Of a stretch of DNA of 64,000 nucleotides, positions 11,301-22,900 are shown piece by piece; the stretch's first letter is position 1; each line of letters starts with the position of its first letter. Source of the stretch: Micractinium sp. NFX-FRZ (Eukaryota > Chlorophyta > Trebouxiophyceae > Chlorellales > Chlorellaceae); contig JAPTJF010000250.1 in assembly GCA_029339195.1 (NCBI GenBank), positions 25,338-89,337 on the forward strand, in the 5' to 3' direction. The notes under the pieces are model-generated. The model searched no databases. It saw nothing but the letters and a program-made list of their open reading frames with translations, and was not told the DNA's origin. Made by a program: the position numbers and the translations under genes.

Positions 11301-11781
11301 GGGGTGCTGCTCTTCATTCGGGGATGTTGCATGAAGTGCCGTGGCTCAGCCTCGCAGCCTCACGACTTGCAGAGCCAGGCCAAACAAACGTTGTTAACAC
11401 CCCACACTTACCCTCCCCACACTTCCAGCCCCACCTCAGCCCACCCAAATGCGCCCCCCTCCCCACTGCCCGCCCCCACAGTCCTGGAAGGACTCGTCCG
11501 CCGCCGCCATTGCCGCCTCGGGCCTGCTGCGCCTGGGCCCGCTGTCTGGCAACGCAACCTACACGCGGGCAGGCACCGCCCTGGTGGCCTCCCTCGCCGA
11601 CGGCTACCTGGGCTGGCAGGAGGGCGGGCAGCAGGTGGCGTCAGTCCTCAGAAACGGCTCGTTCAACGTTCCCAAGGGCCTGCACTCCACCGGCCTCTCG
11701 TGGGGGGACTGGTACTTTTTGGATGCCCTGTCCCTGCTGGCTGACAGCTCAGCCCCCAATGCCACATGCAGCGACCCCTGA
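8373..11781 (+). CDS. GH88-like unsaturated glucuronyl hydrolase, secreted
   Basis: Exons 8373-8745, 8922-9159, 9488-9548, 9831-9872, 10092-10174, 10431-10535, 11069-11237, 11482-11781; 456 aa, phases closed. The N-terminus carries a long hydrophobic Ala/Leu segment (about residues 25-45), a signal peptide or anchor. The body follows the GH88 order: GYLAGCYWRAYAMTGD, AIQSWND, VIIDSM, YHVVRFNAGTG, THQGYADDSTWSRGQAWAV, VPLWDFDVP, DSSAAAIAASGLL and GDWYFLDAL. GH88 enzymes hydrate the double bond of unsaturated uronic sugars left by polysaccharide lyases. Of the two catalytic Asp known from the Bacillus enzyme, the one in IID is present. The one expected in H-D-x-G-F is replaced: here the sequence is TNNHKVSHIF, with Lys. 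Activity is therefore uncertain. The role may be cell-wall or mucilage turnover outside the cell. TGTAA at 11865-11869 lies 84 bp past the stop. Confidence 0.85.
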
Positions 11782-12530
11782 CCAGCCAACTGCCAAGTGC
11801 CCCTGCCCTGGCATGGGCGGCTGGCCTTTGTCTGCACCGGCTTGCAGCACCGCCCGGCAACAGGTGTAAGGATCGGCTGCGCCTTTACAGTCGGCTGCCA
11901 AGCCGCAGAGTGAAATCAGGCTGGAGGAGGTGCTGTGCAGGGGAAAGCACCGAGAAGGCAAGGGGTGCTGCATTCATGAACGGAGTCGGGTGGTTAAGCA
12001 GCGGACAGCCGGCGGCGCAGGCGACCTTGGGAAGCTGCTCAGCAGCCAGCGGCGGACTTGGCAGGCAGCTGCAGCACGGTGACACATGGGATGACAGTGG
12101 GAACGGGGTTTTGTGGGTGTCGTGTCTGTAACGTGACTGCCAGGCACCTGCAAGCATATTGCACGGGTTGTGATGATGCACTCTGACGAGAGGCAATGGC
12201 AGTTGCCCCAACACAGGGCCACGCTGGCGGGCGCCATTGCCTAGGTGGCAGTAGTTCAGCGTGTTCATCTGTCAGCTTCCATGCTGGTACAAGTTGTACA
12301 ATCGGAACATATAGTCGTGGCGTGTTGCCCGTTAAGCCCCCCGGCATCGCAATCAATCGTTGCATGCTGCTGGGGTTTTCTGCACGGCGCAGCCTGTAGG
12401 TGGCGGCATGTGGTATTTGAACCATTTTAATGGCATCGGACTTATCTAGAGCCGCATCGCTGCAGCGCCGCTTAACCCTCTCGGAGCTTGCCGCCAGGCG
12501 TGAGCCTGTGGCGCCGGCCAGCTGACATCA
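11782..12530. other. Intergenic, GH88 3' UTR and tRNase Z upstream region
   Basis: Contains TGTAA at 11865-11869 and another at about 12126. The rest is of mixed composition with no gene-like exon that I can support. Confidence 0.4.
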
Positions 12531-15500
12531 ATGCAGGCCCAGCTGCTGACCGCGCCGGGGGATGGCGTAGGACCAGCTGTGCTGCTGAGCGTTGGCGGCG
12601 CCGCCGGTGCAGCCGGCGGTGGCGGCTTGCAGGCGCCGCCTGCCCAGTACTTGTTCAATGCCCCAGAGGGCTTTGCTCGCCTGGCGCTGGAGCACAAGCT
12701 GCGCCCAGGTGCGCCTGCTGCCCGCCACCAGCCCCGCCAGCCCACCCCTTGCCGCCACCAGCCGCCGCTGCTACCCCCGCTGCCCCCTGCTGCAACCGCT
12801 GCCGGCTGCCTGAAGCGGTTGGTGGGCTGCCGCCAGCAGCGGCTGCCTGCAAGGGGCACCTTGGGTGTGCATGGTCGAGTGCACATGCACGCGCACCTGG
12901 CCCCCATCAACTGCACGCAGGCCGGGGCCTCAGGGCGCTGTTTGCGTGCGACGCCGCCGCGCTGTCCGGCTTTGGAGGGCTGGTCATGAGGCTGCGTGGC
13001 GAGGGCCACGACCAATTGCATGTGGTGGCGCCCGCTGGTGAGCTCCGCACACCCCCTGCCATAGTCAACAAGCATGCCCCCTTTCAGGGCGGGGCCCATC
13101 CCCACGGCGGGCTCCCTGGCATGGCCTGTGCCGCTGAGGCCTGGGTGCTGTAGGCATGCCAAGCCGCCCTTGCCCCACCCGACACAACCCGTTTGGGGCA
13201 TCCTTGCTGAACATGAAGTTGACTCCTCAAGGTCCTTAAGTGAACGTGCCGCCTGCCTGGCCCCTCCCCCACACCTGCATCCACACACACACGCACCGGT
13301 GACCCGCGCTGCAGGCGGGGAGGCCGCGGTGTGCAGCCTGCGCCACTTCATCCACTGGCGCCACCCGGCGGTGCTTCTAGAAGATGTGTCCCCCTGGGAG
13401 CGGCAGCCCACGGTGTATGAGGTGAGCAGCGCCGCCGCCAGCTGTGCAGGGCGCGTGCGGCTCGCCGCCGCCGTGCCTGCCGCCGACAGGCGGGTCGGCC
13501 CACATGGCCGCGCTGCAGCACGCTCTCAAGATGCGGTGCAGATGCACCTTGCTGCCTGCCCACGTGCTGCACGCCGCGGCCAGCACAGCAGCAGGCGTTT
13601 TTTGACGTCACGCAAGCTGCCCCCGCTGACACGATCTACAGCGTGGCCCCGCTGGGCAGTACAATGACCGCCAAAGCATGGCCCACAGCGCTGCCACCCT
13701 GCCTCCCTCCCCCGCTGTGCCACACACCTGCAGGACGATCAGATTGCGGTGGCAGCGCTGTGGAAGCCGCCGCTGCTGGCGGGCATGTGGCCTGCCCCCG
13801 ACTGGCTGCAGCATGCACGGCCGGCGCACTCGGCCGGCGCAATGAAACCGCGTGCCGAGGGCGCCAGCAGCAGCAGCAGCAGCGAGGAGAGCAGCAGCGA
13901 GGAGAGCAGCAGCGAGGAAAGCGGAAGCAGTGACAGCAGCGGCAGCGACAGCCCCCCCAGCGGCCAGGCCGGGAAGCAGCCGGGGGTCAGCCTTGGCACG
14001 GCAGGTGCTGCCACCGCCCCTCGCGGTCGCGGCGGTAATGGCACGGGCAGCAGCGCTGGTGCAGGCAGCGCTGGGGGCGGCATGTTTGATGAGCTAGACC
14101 GGCTCTTTATGGGAGGCAGCAGCGGGAAGCGGCTGGTCTTGGAGCGCCTGAAAGCGAGCGCACCTGCAGCAGCAGTGGCGGCAGTACCGGCAGGCCAGCT
14201 GGCGCCAGCTGGCAGCCGCCCCACACGCTCACCCGCGCCCGGCCTGGCAGCAGGAGCTCAGGTGCAGCCGGCTGCTGCCGCCACGGCGGCGGCGGTGGCG
14301 GCAAAGGCTGCTGCAGCGGTGAGCGTGCCCAGTCGTCGGCGGCAGGCTGTGGAGGGCACTCCTGCTGACGAGGATGCTGATGTGGCAGTGATCGGCGGCA
14401 AGCGCTTCTGCCGCCTGCCCGGCCAGGCGGGTATCAACGTATGGGTGTGTCAGAAGCTGTCTGCCAGGGCAACGGCAGCGGCCAGTGGGCAGCCGCAAGC
14501 GGCAGCAGCGTGCGGTGCTGCAGGCAGTGGCCTTGGGGGGCCACGGGCACAGGCGCACCGCCCCCCACAGGCAGGCGCACCGCCCGCCGGCGCCACGTTG
14601 GGTCCGGCGCAGCAGCAGCAGCAGCAGCAGGCTGGGCAGCACGAGCAGCAGGTGCTGGGCTTCCTGTGCCACCTCAAGGCCACCGACCAGCTCCTGCTGG
14701 TAACAAACCTGCACAGCCGGGGGGCAGCCGTGCAGCTGCAGCAGCACCCCGCGGCGGCCCTGCTGCAGCAGCAGGGCCCACGGGTGGCAGCGGTGCTGCA
14801 CATGGCAGCGCCCGGGGTGGCGGGCAGCCGCGCGATGCGGCAGCTGACGCAGCAGCTGCAGGCGGCGGCAGGCGCAGGGGCGGGAGGGCGGCAGCTGGTG
14901 TTGGACCAGCCGGGGGTGCACCCCAGCAGCCAGGTGAGGCACGCAGGGTCCCTGGGGTGCCTCTCCAGCCTGGCTCGCCCGCCTGCCTGCAGAGCTTGGA
15001 CAGCAGCACCCAACGGGCATTGCACCGCCGATGGCCGCGTGGCTGCACCGGCCCTTGTGTCAACGAATGCATGGGGCAGGCGTGCATCCCTGCATATGTA
15101 ACAGCGCACCCTCACACTCTCTCCTACGCTCTTCTCTACGTGCTCAAGTCGCCTCCTGTGCCCGCCCGCCTCCCCGTCCCAGGTCATCGGACACCTGGCC
15201 GCCGCCCGCACCACATCCAAGCTCAACCTGGTGAGCAGCCGCATCTTCCCGCTGCCAGCTGGCGTCCGACTGCCACCCGCACCCGGCACAGTTGCACAGC
15301 TCCCCGCCTCCGCTGCTGGAAAGGCTGCTGAGGGTGAGGCAGCCTCAGCCTTGGCAAGCCAGCTCCCTACACCAGCCTCACGAGAGGCCCAGGAGGGTGA
15401 GGCAGCGGCAGGGCCAGAGGCTGGTGGGCATGCAGTGGTGGAGACTGTGGCGGCGGCAGCAGTGCAGCCTGGCACCGGCGCCGCGGTTGCAGGCGGGGAG

Positions 15501-18500
15501 ATTGGGGCGGAGCAGCAGGCAGTGCCACTGCTGCAGCAGCAGCAGGAGGAGCAGCAGCTTGAGGAGCATGAGCATGAGCAGCAGCAGCAGCAGCAGCAGC
15601 AGCAGGCGGACCAACTGCAGCAGCAGCATAGTCCACCGGAAGCTGCCGAGGGCGTTGACCCGCAGGCAGGGTTGCCACCGCAACCAATAGTGGGAGCGGG
15701 CAGCAGCAGCAGCGGCGCTGGTGGCGGCCTGGTGCATGTGCATCACGTCTCTGTCATTCGCTGGCAGCAGCAGCCGGGCCCAGCAGCAGCAGCAGCAGTT
15801 GTGGGGCCTCCTGGAGCAAATGGCGGCAGTGCTGGCACCCAGTCGCCGTTGCAGCAGCAGCAGCAGCTGGCGCAGCAGCAGCAGCAGGCGTTGGTACTGG
15901 AGCCAGGCGAGGTATACGCATACGTTGTCGGCGGGGCGGCTGGTTTCGACGCCGGGGCGGTGCAGCAGCAGGTGCAGGAGGAGAGGCCTCAGCTGCAGGC
16001 GGAGTTGGAATTGTTAGTTAAGCAGCAGCGGCAGGGGACGTTACCTGGGGAGGAGCAGCTGCAGGCAGCGGCTGACGGCGGCGCCGGTGGTGCAGGAGGC
16101 AAGCAGTGCAGGCAGAACCAGGTGGCACCGCCAGCTCCGCCCCCACCGTCACCGCCGCCGGCAGCGCCCCTGCAGCACCAGCTGGCAGCGGGTTGGCAGC
16201 ATGCCGCAGCACAGCAGCAGCAGCAGCAGTGGCAGCAGCTGCAGTTGCCACCGTCCCCCGTGCAACAACAGCATTGGCAGCAGCAGCAGGTGCACCAGCA
16301 GCAGCAGCAGCAGCAGCCTGCGGTCATGCGCCCGCTGTACCAGCACCCACAGCAGCAGCCGGCTCTTGCACCAAGCCAGGTGTGGCAGGCGCCTTTGGGC
16401 ATGCAGCCTGCAGGGCCAGGCCTGCTTCACACCCTGCCACAGCCCTGGGGGCAAGGGCAAGCGCTGCCAGTCGTGGCTGGCAGCAGCCAGTATCTGTATG
16501 CCCCGCCCCCGCCTCACCCGCCACCTCCAGCAGTACTTTTGCAGCAGGCGCAGCAGCAGCAGGCGGAGCAGCAGCAGCAGGCACAGCAGCAGCAGCAGGC
16601 GCAGCAGGTGCAGCAGCAGCCACCCCAGCCGGGCCCCGCCCTGGACAACAAGCGGGCGGCTGAAGGGCTCCGGGAGCGGCTGCAGGGCGGCAAGCGGCCG
16701 CGGCAGCAGGGCGAGGCGGAGCCTCCCGGTGCCGGCACACTTGCAGCAGAGCCGCCGCGGTGGCTACAGGGCGCGCCGCCCTGCCTCCTCCAGCTTGCAG
16801 CCAGCGGCGGCGGCAGCAGCCAGGGAGCGGCAGCGGCGGCTTGCGGTCCTGAGGTCGTGTTTCTGGGCACGGGATCAGCCGAGCCTTCCAAGTACCGGGC
16901 TGCCTCTGCCATACAGCTGAGGTGCGGCCAGTGCAGTGCTCCTTGGCTCTGCGGCAGCGCCCGCGTGGCAGGCTGCCGGGATGGAGGCGCCAGTCCTGCC
17001 GATGCTTGCACCCAGCCTAGTGCAAGCTGCATGTGCGTGTGCTGCCTCAACCACGTCTTCATGCTCCTGCTGCCTGTCGCCCCTCTGCCGGCCCACGCGT
17101 GCTCCCGGCCCGCCCGCCTGCCACCGCCCCCTTGCAGGCTATCGTGTGGCCAGAGCTTGCTGATGGACTGCGGAGAGGGGGCGCTGGGGGCGCTGTGCCG
17201 CACCTATGGCATGGCAGCCGCGCTGCGCCAGGTGGCCAGCCTGGGGTGCCTGTGGGTCTCCCACAGGCATGCAGGTGGGAGCGGGGCGCATGCGACGCAG
17301 GGCGCCTGCCCGCCTGCCTGCCCTTGCCCTCACCCTTGCCCTTGCCCGCCTGCTCGCCTACGTGTGTGCCGTCCTGTTGTGCATTGCTGGGCAGTACGGG
17401 TGTGGATGGCCCCACCTCGACCCACTCACTGGGACATTCATCCACCCGCCCCGCTTGATCCCTGGCCGCCCGCCCGCCTGCCTGCCCGCAGACCACATGT
17501 CTGGCGTGCTCCCCCTGCTGGCCGCCTACCCCGCCTCCCTGCCCCCGCTGCTGGTGGTGGGGCCGCGCTCTCTGCGGGACTGGCTGGCGGAGGCGGCGCC
17601 GGCGCTGCGCCTGGCGGGGCGGTACCGCTTTGTGCACTGCCTGGAGATGAACCAGCCGGGTGGGTGGGTGGGCGGAGGAGGGGGTGGTCTCCGGGTGACT
17701 GGGGCGAGCTGGAGCACCTGCCGGGGCGGTACCGTTCTGTGTACTGCCTAGGCATGACGCACACATGGCGTTGCCTGGTGGGGCGCCCCGCCGCCTTTGT
17801 GCCTGCCGCAGCCAGGCTTCACTGTGTGCGGGGGGCCGGGGCCGGTGGGCAGGCGCTTTGCGGCTTGCACACCTCACCTCCATTACTGCGCCTTTTTTCC
17901 CTGCCCAAGCTCCCATGCTCCGTCCCACCCGCCCCGCACCTCCCCCCTCGCAGACCACTGGGCCCGCCAGGCCCTGCAGCGCCACCTGGGCATCACCCAC
18001 CTGCACTGCGTGCCCGTGCGCCACTGCTCGGGTGAGCCCGGGGGAATTGCGGGGGCGGGACCACCGCCCTGGCAGCGGGGCCCCGCCACGCCCCTGCCGC
18101 CCCTGCTGCCTCTGCTGCCTCAGCCTTCATCGTTGTGTAATCGCTCACCAGCCCAGCGTGCGCAGCGGGGGGCTGCAGCCAGGCCCATCACCGATCCCTC
18201 CACTCTCCGGGTGCCCGCCTCCGCGGTCCTCTGGCTCCGCCCCCACCCTGCCCCAGCTGTGCCTGCCCCCACCCCTTTTCGACCCCGCCTCCTCACATGC
18301 TCCCACCCACCTCCCTCCCCGCCCCGCCCCCGCCCCGCCCACCGCCTGCAGATGCCTTTGGCCTGGTTGTGCGCCACCAGGAGGGTTGGAGCCTGGCCTA
18401 CTCTGGGGACACACAGCCCTGCGAGCAGCTGGTGCAGGTGCGTCAATGGGCCTGTGCAGGGGGCTCAGTGGGCCAGTGCACGAGGCAGGGCAGAACGGGG

Positions 18501-19536
18501 CGGGCTGGGGCTCCCCCCTTTCCCTGGCTCTGAGGTCTGCTCGTAAGGTTGACAGTCGAGGTGTGTGCTTGGCCACCCGCCAATGCCTATGCTTCCTGGC
18601 CTGGGTGGTGTTGCTTGACCCATAACTGGTGCCCCCGCTTGCTGGTCCCTTCTCGCCTGCCCTCGCGACCTGGCTTCGCCCACCTGCTGAGACGTGCCTC
18701 CTCCCCTTCCCCTCCCCCCCTCCCCGGCTGCAGGCGGGGGCAGGGTGCACCCTGCTAATCCACGAGGCCACGTTCGAGCCCTGCCTGGAGCAGCAGGCCC
18801 GCCAGAAGCGGCACAGCACCACGGCAGAGGCGCTGCAGGTGGCACAGGTGCGGCGCGCTCCCGCCAGCCGCCCCTGCTGCGTGGCATTGGGTGACCTCGA
18901 TGTGACCCGCATCCGCCAGCCGTATCCCTGTTTGGTGGGGTACCACCCCCTGCCTTCCCAGTGCTCGCCCTGCCCCCCTGGTGTGGGTGGGTGGGTGTCT
19001 GAGCTGGGGCGCCAGCAGACAGATGCACGTGTATCTGATACACTCCATCCCGGCTTTAAAAATAGACAGATCACTCTCGCAGGATGCAGCTTGTGTGTCA
19101 GGGCGGCGCTCATGGCACACCAGGCTGCCAAGCAGTTCCCGCTCTCTATACTGCCGCCTGCCCACGCTCCTCCCCGGCCACCCTGCCCTCGCCTCCCCTG
19201 CCTCTGCAGCGCATGGGCGCCTACCGCTGCATCCTCACCCACTTCAGCCAGCGCTACCCCAAGTGGCCCGAGGGCCTGCCGCAGGCGGAGGCCGCCCAGC
19301 AGGGCGGGGCAGCTGCGGGCGCTGCCGCCGCCCCAGGCAGCGCCGGCGCCGTGGCGGTGGCGTTTGATGGCATGCGGGTGCCGCTGGTGCTGCTGCCCGT
19401 GCTACCCGCGCTGATGCCGGCGGTGAAGGCTGCCATGGAGAGTGTGGAGTGGGAGGAGAAGGAACAGGAGGAGGAGGAGGAGGAGCAGCAGCAGCAGCCA
19501 GACAGTGGCAAGGCCGACGCCAGCCAGCAGCTGTGA
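12531..19536 (+). CDS. Long-form tRNase Z (ELAC2 type) with giant Gln-rich linker
   Basis: Exons 12531-12708, 12921-13037, 13315-13421, 13734-14933, 15183-16921, 17138-17274, 17492-17659, 17954-18031, 18352-18437, 18734-18847, 19210-19536 give 1416 aa. It removes 3' trailers from pre-tRNAs. The degenerate N-terminal half (residues about 1-135, with QYLFNAPEGFARLALEHK) is followed by a Ser/Glu patch, a conserved stretch FLCHLKATDQLLLVTNLHS and KLNLVSSRIFPLP. About 540 residues of Gln/Ala/Pro linker come next. The catalytic half starts at FLGTGSAEPSKYRAAS and has the metal motif SHRHADHMSG (HxHxDH, split over an exon junction), AYSGDTQPC, LIHEATFE and ILTHFSQRY. Usual length is about 800-950 aa; the excess is the linker. 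No clear organelle presequence precedes the catalytic core, so the location is open. The intron after 17659 holds an echo of the exon end. TGTAA at 19565-19569 follows the stop. Confidence 0.9.
15535..16635 (+). repeat. CAG-rich codon repeat (poly-Gln) in the tRNase Z linker
   Basis: Runs of CAG with interspersed GCG/CTG encode Gln blocks up to nine residues long, broken by Pro- and His-rich pieces. The reading frame stays open through more than 1.1 kb, and the block lies in one exon between the two tRNase Z halves. Such runs are prone to length change. Confidence 0.85.
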
Positions 19537-19909
19537 TGTCCTGTGGTTGACAGTAGCAGTTGCGTGTAACAGTGCTGTAACAGTTGCATGTATAATGTGC
19601 GCATAGGGGGGCAGCTGCTGGGCTGATAGCGGGGTCGCGCCCCCACCAGGGGTGCCCCAACCTTAGGACTGCCTTGACTTGACGCAACAGTGAGACTTGT
19701 TGATTTTAAACTTGCTCGCCCAAAGAGGGCAAGCACTGCTTGGCAGCATGCCAGCAACATGCGCTTTGCGGTGTGTGAGTGAGAGCTGAAGTGCAACGAA
19801 CCAACCAAAGTGAAACGAAAGAATGCCGACTGATAAAGATATTGGTACGGGGGGGAGGGGAATCAAAGCACTGCTTATAGTGGGCGGTACAAGAGTGTGC
19901 TGCCTAAAC
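19537..19909. other. Tail-to-tail intergenic region, tRNase Z / PPR-SMR
   Basis: Plus-strand TGTAA at 19565-19569 and a second about 10 bp later fit the end of the tRNase Z transcript. I see no obvious minus-strand TGTAA for the PPR-SMR gene. No gene is visible. Confidence 0.4.
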
Positions 19910-22900
19910 CTAGCTGCTGCTGGGGCTGAGGGGCCCCGCTCCGCTTGCGGGCGCAGCCGGCGGCCCCCCAGCCTGCCTGCTGTCTAGCCGCCGTTCGCGC
20001 CGCTCCTGCGCCTGCTGCTGCCGCTCCTGCGCCTGCTGCTCCTGCTGCGCCTGCCGCTGGGACTGCTGCTGCCGGCGCTCCTGCTGCTGGCGCTGCCGCA
20101 CGGTCTGCATGAGGGCCCAGGCTTGGTCCTCCTCCTCAGGTGTGTACCCCAGCTGTGCTGTCTCCAGCCACTCATACATGCTGCAGCAGGGGGGAGGCGC
20201 AGGAGGGGCAGGCAGGCAGGCAGGCAGGTGGGCGGGGGTGAGGGGGGCAGCCTGACAGCTGGGGTTGGGCAGAGGTGACGTGCGGCAAGTTGGCATCCGA
20301 GCACATTGTCGCCAGTTGGCAACAAGCCAGCCAGCCAGCCCGAAAGCCTGTTTACGCAGCCTCGAGGATGCCGGGCATGCCCAGCTTGCTGCAATCAATT
20401 GATCAACCAATCATTTCCCCGAGCTGCAGGCCCCGCCACTCCCCAGGGCAGCTGCATGGCAGCGGCGGGCAGGCACCCAGCCCAGCCCAGGGCACCCAAT
20501 GACATCCCAGCCAACGGGAGCGGGTTGAAAACACTACACTACTCTTTAGCCAGGCTCACTCGTGGGCAGACACGTTGTAGAGGCCAGTGTTGTTTGGCGG
20601 CTCGCTCAGCTCCAGTGGAGGGCCCAGCTCCTGCTGCAGCATGCGCTGCACCTCGGGCTTCAGGCGGGGCACGTTGTTGGCGCTGTTGCGCCCCCAGCCT
20701 GCGCAGGGAAGGTGGGGCGTGGGGGGCAGAGTGGTAGCGTCAAGCAGTCACCCAGCCTGATGTGACAGCATGCCCTTTGGGCGGGGCACGTTGTTGGCGC
20801 AGGGGGCGAGGGGGGCCGGTCCGGCGGGTGAAGCGGGGGCCGGGTCGAGCAGGCGAGGTGGGGAGGCAGGCAGGCAGTCAGGCAGGCAGGCAGAGGCCGG
20901 CCGCAGTCCAGGGCGAGGGGCCAGCCCGCTGCTGCCAGCAAGCATCAGGTGATGATGCGGGCGGCAGGAATGGTGGGTCGGCACCCCCACCTACCAGCTA
21001 GCCAAGCGCAGGGTGATGCCGCAAAACCGACCGGCCACCCAGCTCAAAACACGTTCGCAACTGCAGGGCTAATGCACAATAAGGGCCCGCAGCAATCCAA
21101 ACCCTTAACCCTAACCCTCATCCGTAACGGCCCGCCTCACCAGTGATGATTTGGAAGGTGGCGCCGGGCGGCAGGCGCCTGCCCTCGGCGGCGCAGCGCC
21201 GCAGGTAGAGCAGCCAGGCGCGCAGCACGATGGCGGCGCCGATGACGGAGAGGTAATGCAGGTCCAGGCTGCCTGCAGGCGGTTAGGATGGGCACACATC
21301 AGGGGCAACAGGTTAGTGGCAGTAAGTAGGCAGCAACATGACAGACGGCAGCAGGTACAGGCTGGATGGAGAACTGTGCAGGACGTTGCAACGGTCACAA
21401 AAAGAAGAACAGGAGGGAGGGGGCCTCACATGCGTCTGGGTCATCCATGTCGAGCGTCATCACGCCACGGTGCCCGCCGAGCTCCTCGTAGGAAGCCACA
21501 AAGAACCTGCCGTGGTATGGAGGAGCAGAGGAAGCGTTCGCTTGGGTGCGGGCCTGCCAGGCAGCCGGGCAAGCTAGAGCTCGACTGAGCACGCGGGGAC
21601 GCCGGGCAGCAGGCAGGCATGTTCAGAGATGGGTTGGTTGGGGTGAGGTAAGAATAGCCAGACGATCTCCCCACACCACGCCACACGACAGCGGGTCTGC
21701 AGGGGCACAGCGGGGCAAGGCAGGGCAGCGGCGGCCCCGCCAGCTGGCAGGCAGGCAACCGCCGTTTGGCTCCCCCTGTCCCTGCTGTGCCACCCCCCAT
21801 TCCTGTCCTCCCGCCCCTACTCCCCCCGCCACCAACACAGGTCCCCACCTCAGGCCGTCCACCCAGCACTCCTTGCGCCCCAGAGCCTCCATCATGCAGT
21901 GCATGGTGATGTCGTCTCGAGGCACCCCGCGGGCGCCCGTGGCATGCCTGCAGAGCAGGAGGGTGAGGCAGGCGCGGCGTGCCCCGGCGGCGTGGTCAGC
22001 ATGTGCAGCAGGAAGGGCCGGGGGCAGCGCCGCCGCAGCAGCAGGGGCTGGTTGTACGGATGGAGAAAGCAGGGGCCGGGCAGATTGAGGAATGCTGTGC
22101 TCTGCGCTATGCTGCGCCCTGCTCACTCGTAAATCTGTATTGCCGCGTCGGCGTCGCCCACGGCAGCGCACACGCTCAGCAGGGCATTGGTCACCACTGC
22201 AGGCACAAGGAGGAAGGGGGAGAGGGAGCAGTTAGCGGCCGACGCGTGGCGCCCCCCTGTGTCCACATCCCCGCACGCCTGCGTCCCCAGGCTGCAAGCG
22301 CACCACCCCCTTTTTCGCAGGTTGCCTGCACCCCCTGCCTGCCACACAAAGCGTCCCTGCAGCTTCACGCCTGCCTGCCTGCCTGCTTGCCTGTGTTGGG
22401 CGTCAGTCCCTCCCCTTGCATCTCTCCAAACAGGCGCATCGCCGTGCTGAGGTGCCCGCCCACCTGCGGCACAGAGGGTGGGCAGGAGCGGAGCTCAGAA
22501 AGGTGCGATGAGTCGCACAGGTCCTGCCCTCGCCTGCCCACGCCTGCCCTAAGGCACCACCGCAGCGCACTGACCCACGCAGGGGCAGCCACACTCCCTA
22601 GCACACAGCAGGCATCCCAGCGCCGCAACCGCAGCCGTCGCCGCCGCAGTGCCCACGCCCGAGCGGCCGCCGACCGTGGCGCCCAGTATCTAGAGAGGCC
22701 CACCTGGTAGCAGCATGAGATGAGTGTGGAGTAGGTGTACTGGTCGCGCGGCACCCCCGCCACCCGCATCTCATCCAGCACCTCCAGGGCCGCCTCCAGC
22801 TGGCCAGCCGCCTCGCAGGCAGCCAGCACAGAGTTGTACACAATGGGCGTGGCCGGCAGGCCCCTGCGGCGGGGGAGTTGTGAAGGGGGGTGGTAGGGCA

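Noticed and set aside
21098..21120. CCCTTAACCCTAACCCT, similar to telomere repeats
   Set aside because: Only two to three imperfect units inside a PPR-SMR intron; too short for an interstitial telomere claim.
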